From the IMG/VR virus record IMGVR_UViG_3300047457_001050, positions 1 to 54,163 of that record: DNA of 54,163 nucleotides; one strand, given 5' to 3'. Shown in pieces: positions 23,687 to 31,992 of this stretch (positions are counted from its first letter, which is position 1; every line of letters starts with the position of its first letter). This DNA comes from a virus. The translations under genes and the position numbers were made by a program. A model generated the notes under the pieces. That model was given only the letters and a program-made list of their open reading frames with translations. It ran no database searches and was not told the DNA's origin.

Positions 23687-25347
23687 ACTAATTCTTGTAG
23701 TTTGATTCTTTTATGTTTGTATACTGTAACATACTCTGTGTTATTTTTATACCCCAATTTGCCCGTTCCCCATATGATAGGATGATCGTGTAGGCTAACG
23801 GCATGAGGTAAGACCACATCTAGATAACGACCATTGCCTGTGCCCAGTGTGACAAATGTTATATACTCTTTGGGCTTTGATTTAAACACACGATAGTTTG
23901 CTACCAGACCACAGAACTCTACCTGCCCTGGCTTGCGAATTTCCTGGCACACAGGTATAAAACTCTTTGAACGCCAACGACCCATTTTCATTAGATCCTC
24001 AATCTCGCCACCTTGACCTATGGAAGGCACAGCACCTGCTAACTTTGCTTCTTGCCAATAGACCCAGCGAGCATATGATCCTTGACAGTGTTTTAGAGCA
24101 GCACGCCAGAACGCTTCTGGATTGTGTGCTTTCTGATAGGCCAGAGCCCAGATCAACCTTCCCAAGTTTATAGCATGAGCACGACACAGGCCAAAATGGC
24201 TAAGTTCTTTCAGTGCCATGAACACATCGTCCTTGCGTGGATGATCTCCTACTAGTTGTAGGAACTCGAACATCTTTTCTTCATTCTTCTTAGCAAAGGC
24301 ACGTCGCCACATGTCTGCGGTATAACTATCACAGCCCAGGATTTCTGATATAAGTTCTATAGCATCATCTTCAAACACTATGGTATCCTGAAAACCATCC
24401 TTTGACCAATCTTGAAAGAAACTAGCCTTACGACGACCTTGTGTGGCCACCGGACGAATTAGAGCAGTGGCCAAGGTGCAGTCACTCTTGCTCTTGGGAC
24501 GAATAGCACGAAACAGACGTTTCATAGCAGGGCTTTCACCCTGTGTTACACCCAGTATATCACCACGACATAGTAGTTCGCTGGTAGCCTCATCATGTTC
24601 GGGATAGTCGGACAATGAACGCTGTTCTATTTCCCATAGTTGACTCAATCCTCTGTTAGCAAGTATATCTATTTTAAAGTGTTCTAGGTCCTCAATTTCA
24701 TATTTGTCCAGTAGAATTTGATTCTCAGCATTGATTAGGCTTTTAGGCACTGAGCGATCGAATATTAAGATACCTCCACAGTGTTTAGAAATACAGCGTT
24801 TCTTACCTAGTAGTTTTTTAACTAACCTTTTAGCATCTTCGGCAAACTCGGGCACGACCTTATCAAGGTCAATATTACGAGGTAGTCTACCCTTAGCACC
24901 ATATCTCTTAGCGGCTTCACGTATGGCAGACTTTTCTTTATAGGTCACATAGTTTGACACACGAGCACTCTGTCCTGGCCATCTTTTGTATATCCTGTTC
25001 ATAACAGTTTCTTGTTGCCAATGAGGAAAGTCAAGATCTATGTCAGGTAAGTCATCACGTTTAGGATTCATAAAACGTGCTAGTGGTATTCGTTCCTTCA
25101 CAGGATCTACATCTGATATAGCCATTAGATAGCAGATCAGGCTTGAGCCTGCTGAACCTCTGGTTATGTGTGGAATGTCACGAGTTAGGTCCAGTATTTC
25201 CCTAACTCTGAGAAAGTGTTTGGCAAAACCTAGTTGTGCTATGAGTTCTAATTCTTCTGCTAGTCTTGTGTTATATTCTTCAGTATCGGGTATTTGCCTA
25301 GTAAATTTGGTGATGAGGTGTTCTAGTTCCCTGTATCTTGATTCCAT
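23683..25347 (-). CDS. Short PHP-less DnaE-like (family C) DNA polymerase
   Basis: The 554-residue protein covers only the palm/fingers core of a DNA polymerase III alpha subunit. The nucleotide-binding stretch TRGSAGSSLICYLMAISDVDP is followed by the catalytic PDIDLDF (Asp104, Asp106); the third catalytic Asp is Asp227 in KIDIL. The N-terminal PHP domain is absent, as is most of the region between palm and C-terminus. A helix-hairpin-helix-like region (GLCRAHAINLGRLIWALAYQKAHNPEAFW) and an OB-fold-like end are present. Typical DnaE is about 1,150 residues. All catalytic acids remain, so it may be an active, compact, perhaps error-prone polymerase, unlike the family B enzyme of T4. Confidence 0.85.
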   Translation of the reverse strand: MESRYRELEHLITKFTRQIPDTEEYNTRLAEELELIAQLGFAKHFLRVREILDLTRDIPHITRGSAGSSLICYLMAISDVDPVKERIPLARFMNPKRDDLPDIDLDFPHWQQETVMNRIYKRWPGQSARVSNYVTYKEKSAIREAAKRYGAKGRLPRNIDLDKVVPEFAEDAKRLVKKLLGKKRCISKHCGGILIFDRSVPKSLINAENQILLDKYEIEDLEHFKIDILANRGLSQLWEIEQRSLSDYPEHDEATSELLCRGDILGVTQGESPAMKRLFRAIRPKSKSDCTLATALIRPVATQGRRKASFFQDWSKDGFQDTIVFEDDAIELISEILGCDSYTADMWRRAFAKKNEEKMFEFLQLVGDHPRKDDVFMALKELSHFGLCRAHAINLGRLIWALAYQKAHNPEAFWRAALKHCQGSYARWVYWQEAKLAGAVPSIGQGGEIEDLMKMGRWRSKSFIPVCQEIRKPGQVEFCGLVANYRVFKSKPKEYITFVTLGTGNGRYLDVVLPHAVSLHDHPIIWGTGKLGYKNNTEYVTVYKHKRIKLQELV

Positions 25348-25407
25348 GTTGTGCCTTTATAGTTGCCATAATATGGAATATTTAATACCAAGATACAGGG
25401 ATTTGGT

Positions 25408-25782
25408 TTAATTTTGAAAACTTGCTTTCTGTGCGGCCTGTAGTCTCTCTTCATCAGTTAGTTCGTAACACTTGGGCAAGCGGTTAGGATCACGTAGTAG
25501 ATCGTATTCTGATCGTTTAGTATAAGTTTTTCTAAAGTGACGGAATACTAACCAAGTAGCAAATGCCATGCTAACTACTGCCACATGCCCAATTACATTA
25601 TATCCAATGAGATAAAGTTCTCCTGCCCACAAACTAAATGCCACTGCCCAAAAACTGGCCAGTAACACACTGGTGATATATTTGATCTGTGGTGGAGCAT
25701 CTTTTAGAGCATTACGATTGGGATCAAGTAGTGCTACAAAGGCACGATATACAGCGATGAGAAATTTAATAAGTCCAAACAT
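25408..25782 (-). CDS. Membrane protein with two central helices
   Basis: This 124-residue protein starts behind CAGGAGACAC. Two hydrophobic helices lie at about residues 35-58 (ITSVLLASFWAVAFSLWAGELY) and 62-80, with a weaker one at the start (FGLIKFLIAVYRAFVALL). The tail is charged (KTYTKRSEYDLLRDPNRLPK). I do not recognise it. It may be an inner-membrane phage protein affecting the host envelope. Confidence 0.55.
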   Translation of the reverse strand: MFGLIKFLIAVYRAFVALLDPNRNALKDAPPQIKYITSVLLASFWAVAFSLWAGELYLIGYNVIGHVAVVSMAFATWLVFRHFRKTYTKRSEYDLLRDPNRLPKCYELTDEERLQAAQKASFQN

Positions 25783-25804
25783 GGTCTGTGTCTCCTGTTA
25801 AAAA

Positions 25805-25963
25805 TTAAGATTCTTTGTCAGTCTTTTTACCGCAGAGATCTGGGTAAAATTGTTCATTACAGACATTGGTTACAGCATAGTGCTGGTCTTTGATAGCATA
25901 TAAACCAACGCCGATTAGAATAGGTAGCCCAAAGGCTACGAATGTAGCAATCACGAATTTCAT
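25805..25963 (-). CDS. 52-residue single-helix membrane protein
   Basis: I start at ATG 25963, preceded by AAGGACAC, rather than the longer frame from 25993. One hydrophobic segment (KFVIATFVAFGLPILIGVGLYAI, without a charged interruption) could be a membrane anchor or uncleaved signal. The remainder has two Cys (VTNVC, DLCGKK). Likely periplasmic. Function unknown. Confidence 0.5.
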   Translation of the reverse strand: MKFVIATFVAFGLPILIGVGLYAIKDQHYAVTNVCNEQFYPDLCGKKTDKES

Positions 25964-26039
25964 AGTGTGTCCTTGTGTATTTGTCCTATACAAACATAAT
26001 ACAATATTTATGAAATGAAATCAATGCTGAATGGAAAAT

Positions 26040-26339
26040 TTAATTATTTTTCCGTAAGAGGTCCTGGCTCAGTTGACTTTCTTCACCAGCGCCCAATATA
26101 CAGGCAGTCTTACCTTTAAATTCAATTATGGTCCAGCCTGTGGTTTCTTTATTATAAAAGATTGAGAATGTGTGATCCTTTTGATCAACGCCCATCCAAA
26201 AAGGTTTTTCCTTATAGTCCTTTCCAGTGAGAGCACCAATAACCTTTTCAGTATCAGCACACATAACTGCTTTATAGGCAGTTTGTTGCGCAAGGGCAGT
26301 GATTGGAAATGACAATAGTAGAAATAAAATTTTTTTCAT
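26040..26339 (-). CDS. Secreted (periplasmic) small protein
   Basis: The 99-residue protein has a clean Sec signal (KKILFLLLSFPITALAQQ, cut after ALA). The mature part resembles a small secreted protein seen in many T4-like marine phages: MCADTEKVIGAL, a Tyr/Trp-rich middle (PFWMGVDQKDHTFSIFYN) and two Cys (CADT, ACIL) that may form a disulfide. Its role in infection is unknown. Confidence 0.6.
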   Translation of the reverse strand: MKKILFLLLSFPITALAQQTAYKAVMCADTEKVIGALTGKDYKEKPFWMGVDQKDHTFSIFYNKETTGWTIIEFKGKTACILGAGEESQLSQDLLRKNN

Positions 26340-26356
26340 TTGGAAACTTAGTAAAC

Positions 26357-26429
26357 AGGATCCGTTTTGGGAGATCTACACGCTACACGTAGCGATTAAG
26401 AAGGCCAAATAGTTTGCTGTAAGGATCCT
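26357..26429. other. Structured intergenic region
   Basis: AGGATCC (26357-26363) and GGATCCT (26423-26429) could pair around 59 bases that include the hairpin CGCTA-CACG-TAGCG (26381-26394). The size resembles a tRNA, but there is no T-arm or anticodon arm. It might be a small RNA or chance. Confidence 0.25.
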
Positions 26430-26439
26430 ATGTTTGTAT

Positions 26440-26673
26440 TTAATGTTTTGTAGAGAAGTTGGCCAATAAAAGGTCACGGATCATTTCTAGTTCTTCATCC
26501 GAAGATACTATTATTTTTTCATCTAAATCAGTATCACCTTCCCAAATGTGTTTAGGAAGTCTTAGAAACAAGTAGATATCTTTCCAGGTTGTTGTAACAC
26601 CTTGACTATAGCATAATTCTATCACACGAAAGATCTGTAGACAAATTTCTTTGTGTAATTGATTGACGTTCAT
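26440..26673 (-). CDS. Small helical protein ending the curli operon
   Basis: ATG 26673 overlaps the TGA of the curlin-repeat gene (ATGA). The 77-residue product has no signal peptide and looks helical and acidic (HIWEGDTDLDEKIIVSSDEELE). It is co-transcribed with the curli-like genes. It resembles no curli component I know. Function unknown. Confidence 0.55.
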   Translation of the reverse strand: MNVNQLHKEICLQIFRVIELCYSQGVTTTWKDIYLFLRLPKHIWEGDTDLDEKIIVSSDEELEMIRDLLLANFSTKH

Positions 26674-28517
26674 GGTGACCCCTGTGTTACTGTAACAGAG
26701 CAACCACTTAGGTTAGCGCAGGCCTGTGTTATGTTATATTGTTGATTTATTGATCCTTGCTGTGTAAGATTCAATGTGCTTGCTCCACCAGCATTGGTCA
26801 AACTAATTGTAGCCTTATGACTGCCATTACCTGTCTGTGTAGCAGTAACAGTATGTCCACTACCTGCCAATACTAAATCCATATATTGCCCACCTGCTGC
26901 GGCCTGATTAACATTTACATTATTACTATTGCCTGTGATCGTAGCGTAGAAAGAATGATAGGTATTTTGTCCAAATCCTTGATTTACTGTAATAGTATTT
27001 GTATTACCAGTAACCTCAGTCTTATTATAGTGTCCAGAATTGACGCCACCTGCGTTGGCCTGTTTGAGTGTTATGGTATTTGTATTTCCTGTAACTTTGA
27101 GGTCAATAAAATGCCCGCCGCTTTCAATGCCATCTTTGCTGACTGTGGGCCAAGTTCCATTCCAGCCCTGCTGTAGAGTTATAGTATTGGCAGAACCATT
27201 GACATCAAATTCAATTAGATTCTTTCCACTACCCAGTCCATCACCTTGACGTATTCTAAGAGTATTATAATCGCCTATTAATTGAGCATCACCAATACCA
27301 CCACGACCCTGTATATAATTTGTAGTTCCTTCCTGTATAACGTCAACTTCTGCGTAACTACCACTTTGAGTAATATATAATTTGTTGCCTTGTGCCAATG
27401 CGGCCACACGAGCACGATCGGAATTTTTTTGATTAAGTTGTGAGGCAGTCTCTGTGCTTGAATACCAACTTGACCCACCGCCTGCTTCTTGACCTATGCT
27501 TTCACCGCCCAAGACCTGATAGGTTCCGTCGCCTTGTGGATCCCAGGCTATTTCAAAACTGGTAGGGCCACCTCCACTGTTATCTGTATAAAATTGAACA
27601 TAGAGTATTTCACCAGGTTTGGCTGTATATGAACCATAAGAGTAGGAACAGCAATCACCGTTAGTCACCTGTGTGCCATTGATATATAGCCTGTGTTTAT
27701 CATCCCATCCTGTTCTAAACCATATGGTCTTGCTGACACCATTCATAGCACCAGGCCAACGAATATATCCTGTAACCCAGGCATAAAATCCAGGACCAGT
27801 TCCTCCCTGACTCCAACTAGCATTTGATTGACTCCAACTGCCACTATTACAGCAGTCATACCACTGTATAAACCATCCACGATTTGATGTGCCTCTGGTA
27901 TAGGGATATAGGCTTGAGCCACTGGTCTGTGCTACATTATTAGTGGGCAAGGCTGGTGGTGCCGGACTGGTGACCATGGCCTGTGTGAGTGCTTGATACT
28001 GTGCTGTAGTAGCAGTGCCGCCGTGTGTCCAAGTTGAACTGGTAGTTGAGGTTGATGCCTGTAGATTGATGTAGTATCCATACCACGTGGTGTTATCCAC
28101 AAACATATACTGACGACCTTCGTTAGCACCATTTTCAAAGGCGATAAATCTACCATAAGGTATCATTACAGTATTAAGAGTATTGTTACTATTCCACAGT
28201 TCTAATTGTATAGGATTGCCTGGCATACTGCCGTTATTATAACTAAAACGCACAGTCATACCAGATGTAAAACTAACAAAGCCTGTGCCAGGTTTATACA
28301 ATTGGCTTGAGATTAGACCACTGACGGTGCAGGTTCCGCTTGATTGGGTGCAGGCTCCTACATTCCATTGACTGTCGAATACCTTGCCCACTGGCAGTTG
28401 TAGGTCAGTGACATCAGCACGAGCCGGAGTAGGCGTGAGTGCTACAAAAATTAAACCCAGGCACAATATAAGAACAAATATGCCAAATCCTGTTACCCAT
28501 TTATATCCGTATTTCAT
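26670..28517 (-). CDS. Large curlin-repeat adhesin with PA14-like domain
   Basis: The 615-residue secreted protein has an N-terminal hydrophobic signal (about 10-35, ending PTPARA). Next come a Trp/Gly/Ser-rich region with paired Cys (WYDCCNSGSW, NGDCCSYSY) and a PA14-like carbohydrate-binding stretch (WFRTGWDDKHRLYINGTQV). From about residue 370 there are curlin-type repeats: YITQSGSYAEVDVIQEG, VTGNTNTITLKQ, VTGNTNTITVNQ, ITGNSNNVNVNQ, LNLTQQGSINQQYNITQ. The regular Gln/Asn ladders are those of amyloid curlins. It probably is exported through the CsgG-like pore and displayed on the host cell. It is much larger than CsgA/CsgB, and the lectin-like part suggests adhesion. Confidence 0.8.
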   Translation of the reverse strand: MKYGYKWVTGFGIFVLILCLGLIFVALTPTPARADVTDLQLPVGKVFDSQWNVGACTQSSGTCTVSGLISSQLYKPGTGFVSFTSGMTVRFSYNNGSMPGNPIQLELWNSNNTLNTVMIPYGRFIAFENGANEGRQYMFVDNTTWYGYYINLQASTSTTSSTWTHGGTATTAQYQALTQAMVTSPAPPALPTNNVAQTSGSSLYPYTRGTSNRGWFIQWYDCCNSGSWSQSNASWSQGGTGPGFYAWVTGYIRWPGAMNGVSKTIWFRTGWDDKHRLYINGTQVTNGDCCSYSYGSYTAKPGEILYVQFYTDNSGGGPTSFEIAWDPQGDGTYQVLGGESIGQEAGGGSSWYSSTETASQLNQKNSDRARVAALAQGNKLYITQSGSYAEVDVIQEGTTNYIQGRGGIGDAQLIGDYNTLRIRQGDGLGSGKNLIEFDVNGSANTITLQQGWNGTWPTVSKDGIESGGHFIDLKVTGNTNTITLKQANAGGVNSGHYNKTEVTGNTNTITVNQGFGQNTYHSFYATITGNSNNVNVNQAAAGGQYMDLVLAGSGHTVTATQTGNGSHKATISLTNAGGASTLNLTQQGSINQQYNITQACANLSGCSVTVTQGSP

Positions 28518-29668
28518 CTGTATGTTTGATTGATAACAATCTGTCCTTGTGCTCGGCCACTGCTAAAGTTGTTGCTAATACTCATCATATCTTGTGTAAC
28601 GCTGACCTGAACCTGAGTATTCATTTGTAGTGAAACTTGTGCTACATTGCGGCCGTTCTGACTAACACTTTCTATGGCCCAACCTACCTGTTTAGTTTCT
28701 GATTTGTCTTTCCATATTTTACGAAGATATTCTGGATCTTCTGATTTTGTTTCTTCCTTGGCAGTTGATGCAGGAATTTCTTCTTTGACTTCAACTTGTG
28801 CTACTGTGGTTTTGGTGTCTGAAGCAGGGGCTTCTTGAGTCTTTTTAGCGTCTGCCGCCTGGTTACTTGCGACTTGTTCTGAGTTATCACCACCATCTTT
28901 GCTCTCTTCTTTGCTCTCTTTCTTTGAGTCATCTTTCTTCACTCCTGGAACACCTGCTTGTGCTGCTGCTGCTCTTGCTGCTGCTACTAGCGGAGCCCCA
29001 CTCATTGTGGGCGGCGGGCTTACTAATAGATTAGTGCCTACTGGCATGGCAAACAAATTCACTGTTAATGGCGGTGTAGGCGGTGCGCCTGCTGTTTCTA
29101 CCATGGTAGCCTGAAAGGGTCTATTCATACTGACCAAATTAGGTCCACTTTCTACATCAATGGCGCCACTGCCGCATATAGCACCTTTTACATTGGGTCC
29201 TGTATTATCCTCACAACTGGGCATTAAGATCACTGTAGATGCGCCAGTTTCATTTACTGCCATGACAAAGTCAGTGCCACGCACAGCGATTGCCGCAGTA
29301 GGTGTATTGATCTTAACAGCATTGGGATTAGCACCGGCTATGGCACCACTGACATAGCGCACAGCACCACTGGTGGCCTTTAGACCAAGTTTTCCTCCCT
29401 GAGCATTTTTAGGATCATAAACAAAATCATCAATAACCAAACTACTGTGTTCCGTGACTGATACTGTAGTATTGTCCTTAAAAGTAATTTTAACCTTGCC
29501 ATTCTTTGTTTCAATCTTATCATTAGTTTGAATCACCGTTCCCTTGGCTATTGTCACAGAATCTTTACCACGTTTTATTGTGCCACTGCCTGTGACCTCT
29601 GTAACTGAACCTATGTCTGCCCAGGCCGTGGTGGCGCAAAATAATAAACTTAAACAGAAATAACGCAC
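28514..29668 (-). CDS. Secreted FecR-domain protein
   Basis: The 384-residue protein has a Sec signal (CLSLLFCATTAWA) followed by a FecR domain: GSVTEVTGSGTIKRGKDSV, AKGTVIQTNDKIETKNGKVKI in two segments, DNTTVSVTEHSSLVIDDF and AAIAVRGTDFVMAV, all typical. The second half is low-complexity, Lys/Glu/Ala-rich (KKDDSKKESKEESKDGG), with a C-terminal beta region (VSLQMNTQVQVSV). There is no anti-sigma membrane helix, so it is the stand-alone periplasmic type found next to curli-like or CHASE2-cyclase genes. It overlaps the adhesin gene by four bases. It may chaperone or anchor the fibre. Confidence 0.85.
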   Translation of the reverse strand: MRYFCLSLLFCATTAWADIGSVTEVTGSGTIKRGKDSVTIAKGTVIQTNDKIETKNGKVKITFKDNTTVSVTEHSSLVIDDFVYDPKNAQGGKLGLKATSGAVRYVSGAIAGANPNAVKINTPTAAIAVRGTDFVMAVNETGASTVILMPSCEDNTGPNVKGAICGSGAIDVESGPNLVSMNRPFQATMVETAGAPPTPPLTVNLFAMPVGTNLLVSPPPTMSGAPLVAAARAAAAQAGVPGVKKDDSKKESKEESKDGGDNSEQVASNQAADAKKTQEAPASDTKTTVAQVEVKEEIPASTAKEETKSEDPEYLRKIWKDKSETKQVGWAIESVSQNGRNVAQVSLQMNTQVQVSVTQDMMSISNNFSSGRAQGQIVINQTYR

Positions 29669-29677
29669 GGCAACTCC

Positions 29678-30544
29678 TTATGGTGTTGTTCGTTGAATTA
29701 TATTCCAAACTCCACTGCTGCCCACTGTAGTGACCTTGACCACATTATCCTGTGTGCCTGATTGAGCAATATAGAATCTGTTGCTGGCTCCATTTACATC
29801 CAACCATATGCTGCTACCATAAGCACTGTTGCCTGTCTGGCTCAGGTTGAACACGTTGAAGTTACCTGCCACTGTGATAGTTTGGTTATGATTGTTGCCC
29901 ACTGCGTCAATATTGAACTCATTGCTATTACCACTGGTCACAGTGATTTGACTGTTTAGGTCATCACCTGTGCCACGAAACTGTATGGCATTGCTGTTAC
30001 CTGTAAATTTCCAATTTAGAACAGCATCCTTACAGCCTGTTAGAGCAGCACCTGCTGAACTTGATCCACTACCGCATAACACATCAGCAAAGTTACTGTT
30101 GCCCAACTGCTGAATAGTAACATCTACTCCCTGTGCTGCCACATCTGGGCTTATTGCCTTCATAGCAATAGTATTGTTATTGCCTACCTGATTTAATATA
30201 ATGTTATGATCGTCACCACGCAGATAGATAGCACTGTTTACTGTATATTGACGAACACCACCTGGGTTCAAACGATCTACAATACCTGTTATAATTTTGC
30301 TATAGGTAGAATCACTGCCAGCAGTGTTACCACTGCCTGTTTGTGTGATGCTGACGTTTGGACGTTCACCATCTTGGTCAATGAACACACGATTGGTAGC
30401 ACTCTGTGTCAGTGCTGTGGCAGTGCCTGCCATTACTCCAACTGTGGGATCAACGGGAGTTGTTGGGCTTGGTGCTGTTACTGTAGTCTGTGCTAGCACC
30501 GGAAATGCTGAGATCATCAACAGTGTTATTAGTGTTTTTTTCAT
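29678..30544 (-). CDS. Curlin-repeat fibre subunit (CsgA/CsgB-like)
   Basis: I start at ATG 30544, with GGAG upstream; an in-frame start at 30562 is possible. The 288-residue product has a Sec signal (KKTLITLLMISAFPVLAQ) and curlin repeats of the Q-x-G-x-x-N type: QTGSGNTA, NQVGNNNTIA, QQLGNSNFADV, DAVGNNHNQTITVAGN, SQTGNSAYG, QSGTQDNVV. Curlins polymerise into extracellular amyloid after passing CsgG. It is about twice the length of E. coli CsgA. It lies directly downstream of the CsgG-like gene. Confidence 0.82.
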   Translation of the reverse strand: MKKTLITLLMISAFPVLAQTTVTAPSPTTPVDPTVGVMAGTATALTQSATNRVFIDQDGERPNVSITQTGSGNTAGSDSTYSKIITGIVDRLNPGGVRQYTVNSAIYLRGDDHNIILNQVGNNNTIAMKAISPDVAAQGVDVTIQQLGNSNFADVLCGSGSSSAGAALTGCKDAVLNWKFTGNSNAIQFRGTGDDLNSQITVTSGNSNEFNIDAVGNNHNQTITVAGNFNVFNLSQTGNSAYGSSIWLDVNGASNRFYIAQSGTQDNVVKVTTVGSSGVWNIIQRTTP

Positions 30545-30561
30545 GTTCGCTCCGTCCTTCA

Positions 30562-31473
30562 TTAGTTTGTTTTAACTGGTTGTCCACTGGAGTCGACCAG
30601 TCCTTGATTGGGGGCTGATTCAGTAGACTGGGGGGTAGTTTTGGGCTTCGGTGTCTGAACCACGTCATGTTTGGCTTGCTCCTTGTATTTCCACAGTCCT
30701 TGGCGCTCACCTTGATTTATCAGTTCTATGACACCTGCTTCAATTGCTGAACGCATGGCATAATTGCCTGGCTCATTGAATGTTTGCCCTGTATCCAGTT
30801 CAAACGCACGAGTAGCGGTATTAAAGAATTTCAGTGCTGTGAGGCCTTCTGATGTGCTTAATAGGTTCTTTTCTATGGTCACACTGGTTAAGACTTCGCC
30901 AGTTTGAACACTGACTAATCTTAGACTGATAACCACTAGGTCTTGTGTGTATTGAGTATATGGTCCTATGCCCAACCAACGAGCACCTGTGCCCCCTGTT
31001 AGAGTATTTGAATTATAATCAATAATACCACCTTCTATGATCACACCTGCTAGAGTTAATGGTGGCAGCATTTTGGCCTTTTCACCATCGTAGATTTCTC
31101 TAGTCTGTTTGATCATTTGTCTTTCTTTAAGTAAGTTATCTAGGCCCACACGCTCGACCACTGTGAACCATTGACGATTGCCAACTTCACTTAGAGTTTT
31201 AATTAGATAATTTTCAGCGCCTTGAGTAACTGCTGATGAAAATAAACTCAATGTGTTACTGGGCTTACGTTGGCCTGTTAGATCTCTAAAGTTGTATACA
31301 GCCACAGTGATTGGAGGACCTGCTGGGGCTGGCACTTGATTTAACTCTTTCAGTATGTTTTGACTTACTTTGGGTTCGCTCGCTGCCTGCGCATCAACGA
31401 TTGGTCGTATAGCATTACAACCTCCTAATGCTATACTTGCTGCGATTATGCTTAATTTCAGTATGTTCTTCAT
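30562..31473 (-). CDS. csgG: CsgG-like curli secretion lipoprotein
   Basis: The 303-residue protein starts at ATG 31473, just after the CsgF stop. It has a lipoprotein signal with lipobox ALGGC (Cys19). The CsgG domain is well conserved: ITVAVYNFRDLTGQRKPS, TQGAENYLIKTLSEVG, WFTVVERVGLDNLLKERQMI, ARWLGIGPYTQYTQDLVVI and GEVLTSVTIEKNLLS. CsgG forms a nonameric outer-membrane pore that secretes curlin subunits. The C-terminal tail (residues 265-303) is Pro/Thr-rich and extra. CsgG alone is known in some marine phages; here it is next to CsgF and two curlin-like substrates. Confidence 0.92.
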   Translation of the reverse strand: MKNILKLSIIAASIALGGCNAIRPIVDAQAASEPKVSQNILKELNQVPAPAGPPITVAVYNFRDLTGQRKPSNTLSLFSSAVTQGAENYLIKTLSEVGNRQWFTVVERVGLDNLLKERQMIKQTREIYDGEKAKMLPPLTLAGVIIEGGIIDYNSNTLTGGTGARWLGIGPYTQYTQDLVVISLRLVSVQTGEVLTSVTIEKNLLSTSEGLTALKFFNTATRAFELDTGQTFNEPGNYAMRSAIEAGVIELINQGERQGLWKYKEQAKHDVVQTPKPKTTPQSTESAPNQGLVDSSGQPVKTN

Positions 31474-31474
31474 A

Positions 31475-31948
31475 TTAGAATCCAAAACTTGCTATTGGCA
31501 CACGCACAGTGGTCACGGTTCCTGCTTTATCTACCACTGTCAATGTTACATCTTTGTCTGTTTTTACCCAGGTAATGGTATTGCCATCTAATGAAAATAC
31601 ACCTGAGGTAGGATTGATACATCCTGCTATAGGCAAGCCGTCTGCACCATTACATTTATTTTGGAATAGATTGGTGCTGAGTTGACTGGCTAATTGAGCA
31701 TATACTTGACTGGTAAACAGGCTCATAAAGCGAGCCAATGGTGTATTCTGCGATTCTGCCAGCAATCTGGCCTCTTCAGATTTTTTCTGACTTTCTATGT
31801 TATCTTTACGTGCTTTCTCTATACTGTCAATAGTAAGAACATGGCTGCTCCAGTTTTGTCCGTTAAAACTAGGACTCTTAAACTGTTGGACTAGTTCAGC
31901 ATGAACGAGTGTTGGAATGAGAAGCAATACCAACGCAATTTTCTTCAT
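31475..31948 (-). CDS. csgF: CsgF-like curli assembly factor
   Basis: The 157-residue protein has a Sec signal (KKIALVLLLIPTLVHA) and then LVQQFKSPSFNG, which matches the mature CsgF N-terminus that plugs into the CsgG pore (F-R-N-P-x-F-G-G type). The middle (FTSQVYAQLASQLSTNLF) and the end (DVTLTVVDKAGTVTTVRVPIASFGF) also follow CsgF. CsgF couples secretion to nucleation at the cell surface. It is the first gene of the five-gene curli-like set, with AAGGAGCG before ATG and a GATAAATA element upstream. Confidence 0.85.
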   Translation of the reverse strand: MKKIALVLLLIPTLVHAELVQQFKSPSFNGQNWSSHVLTIDSIEKARKDNIESQKKSEEARLLAESQNTPLARFMSLFTSQVYAQLASQLSTNLFQNKCNGADGLPIAGCINPTSGVFSLDGNTITWVKTDKDVTLTVVDKAGTVTTVRVPIASFGF

Positions 31949-31992
31949 AGTCGCTCCTTAGTTATATATTATTTATCGGAGCGTTTAAGAAT

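Noticed and set aside
26357-26429. tRNA-like fold with 7-bp closing stem
   Set aside because: Neither strand has a T-arm with a TTC-type loop or an anticodon arm, and the closing repeat is a palindromic GGATCC that pairs by chance.
30206-30496. Cys-rich frame antisense to the curlin gene
   Set aside because: It mirrors the Gln/Thr/Asn-rich repeats on the opposite strand, has no ribosome site and lies fully inside a well-supported gene.
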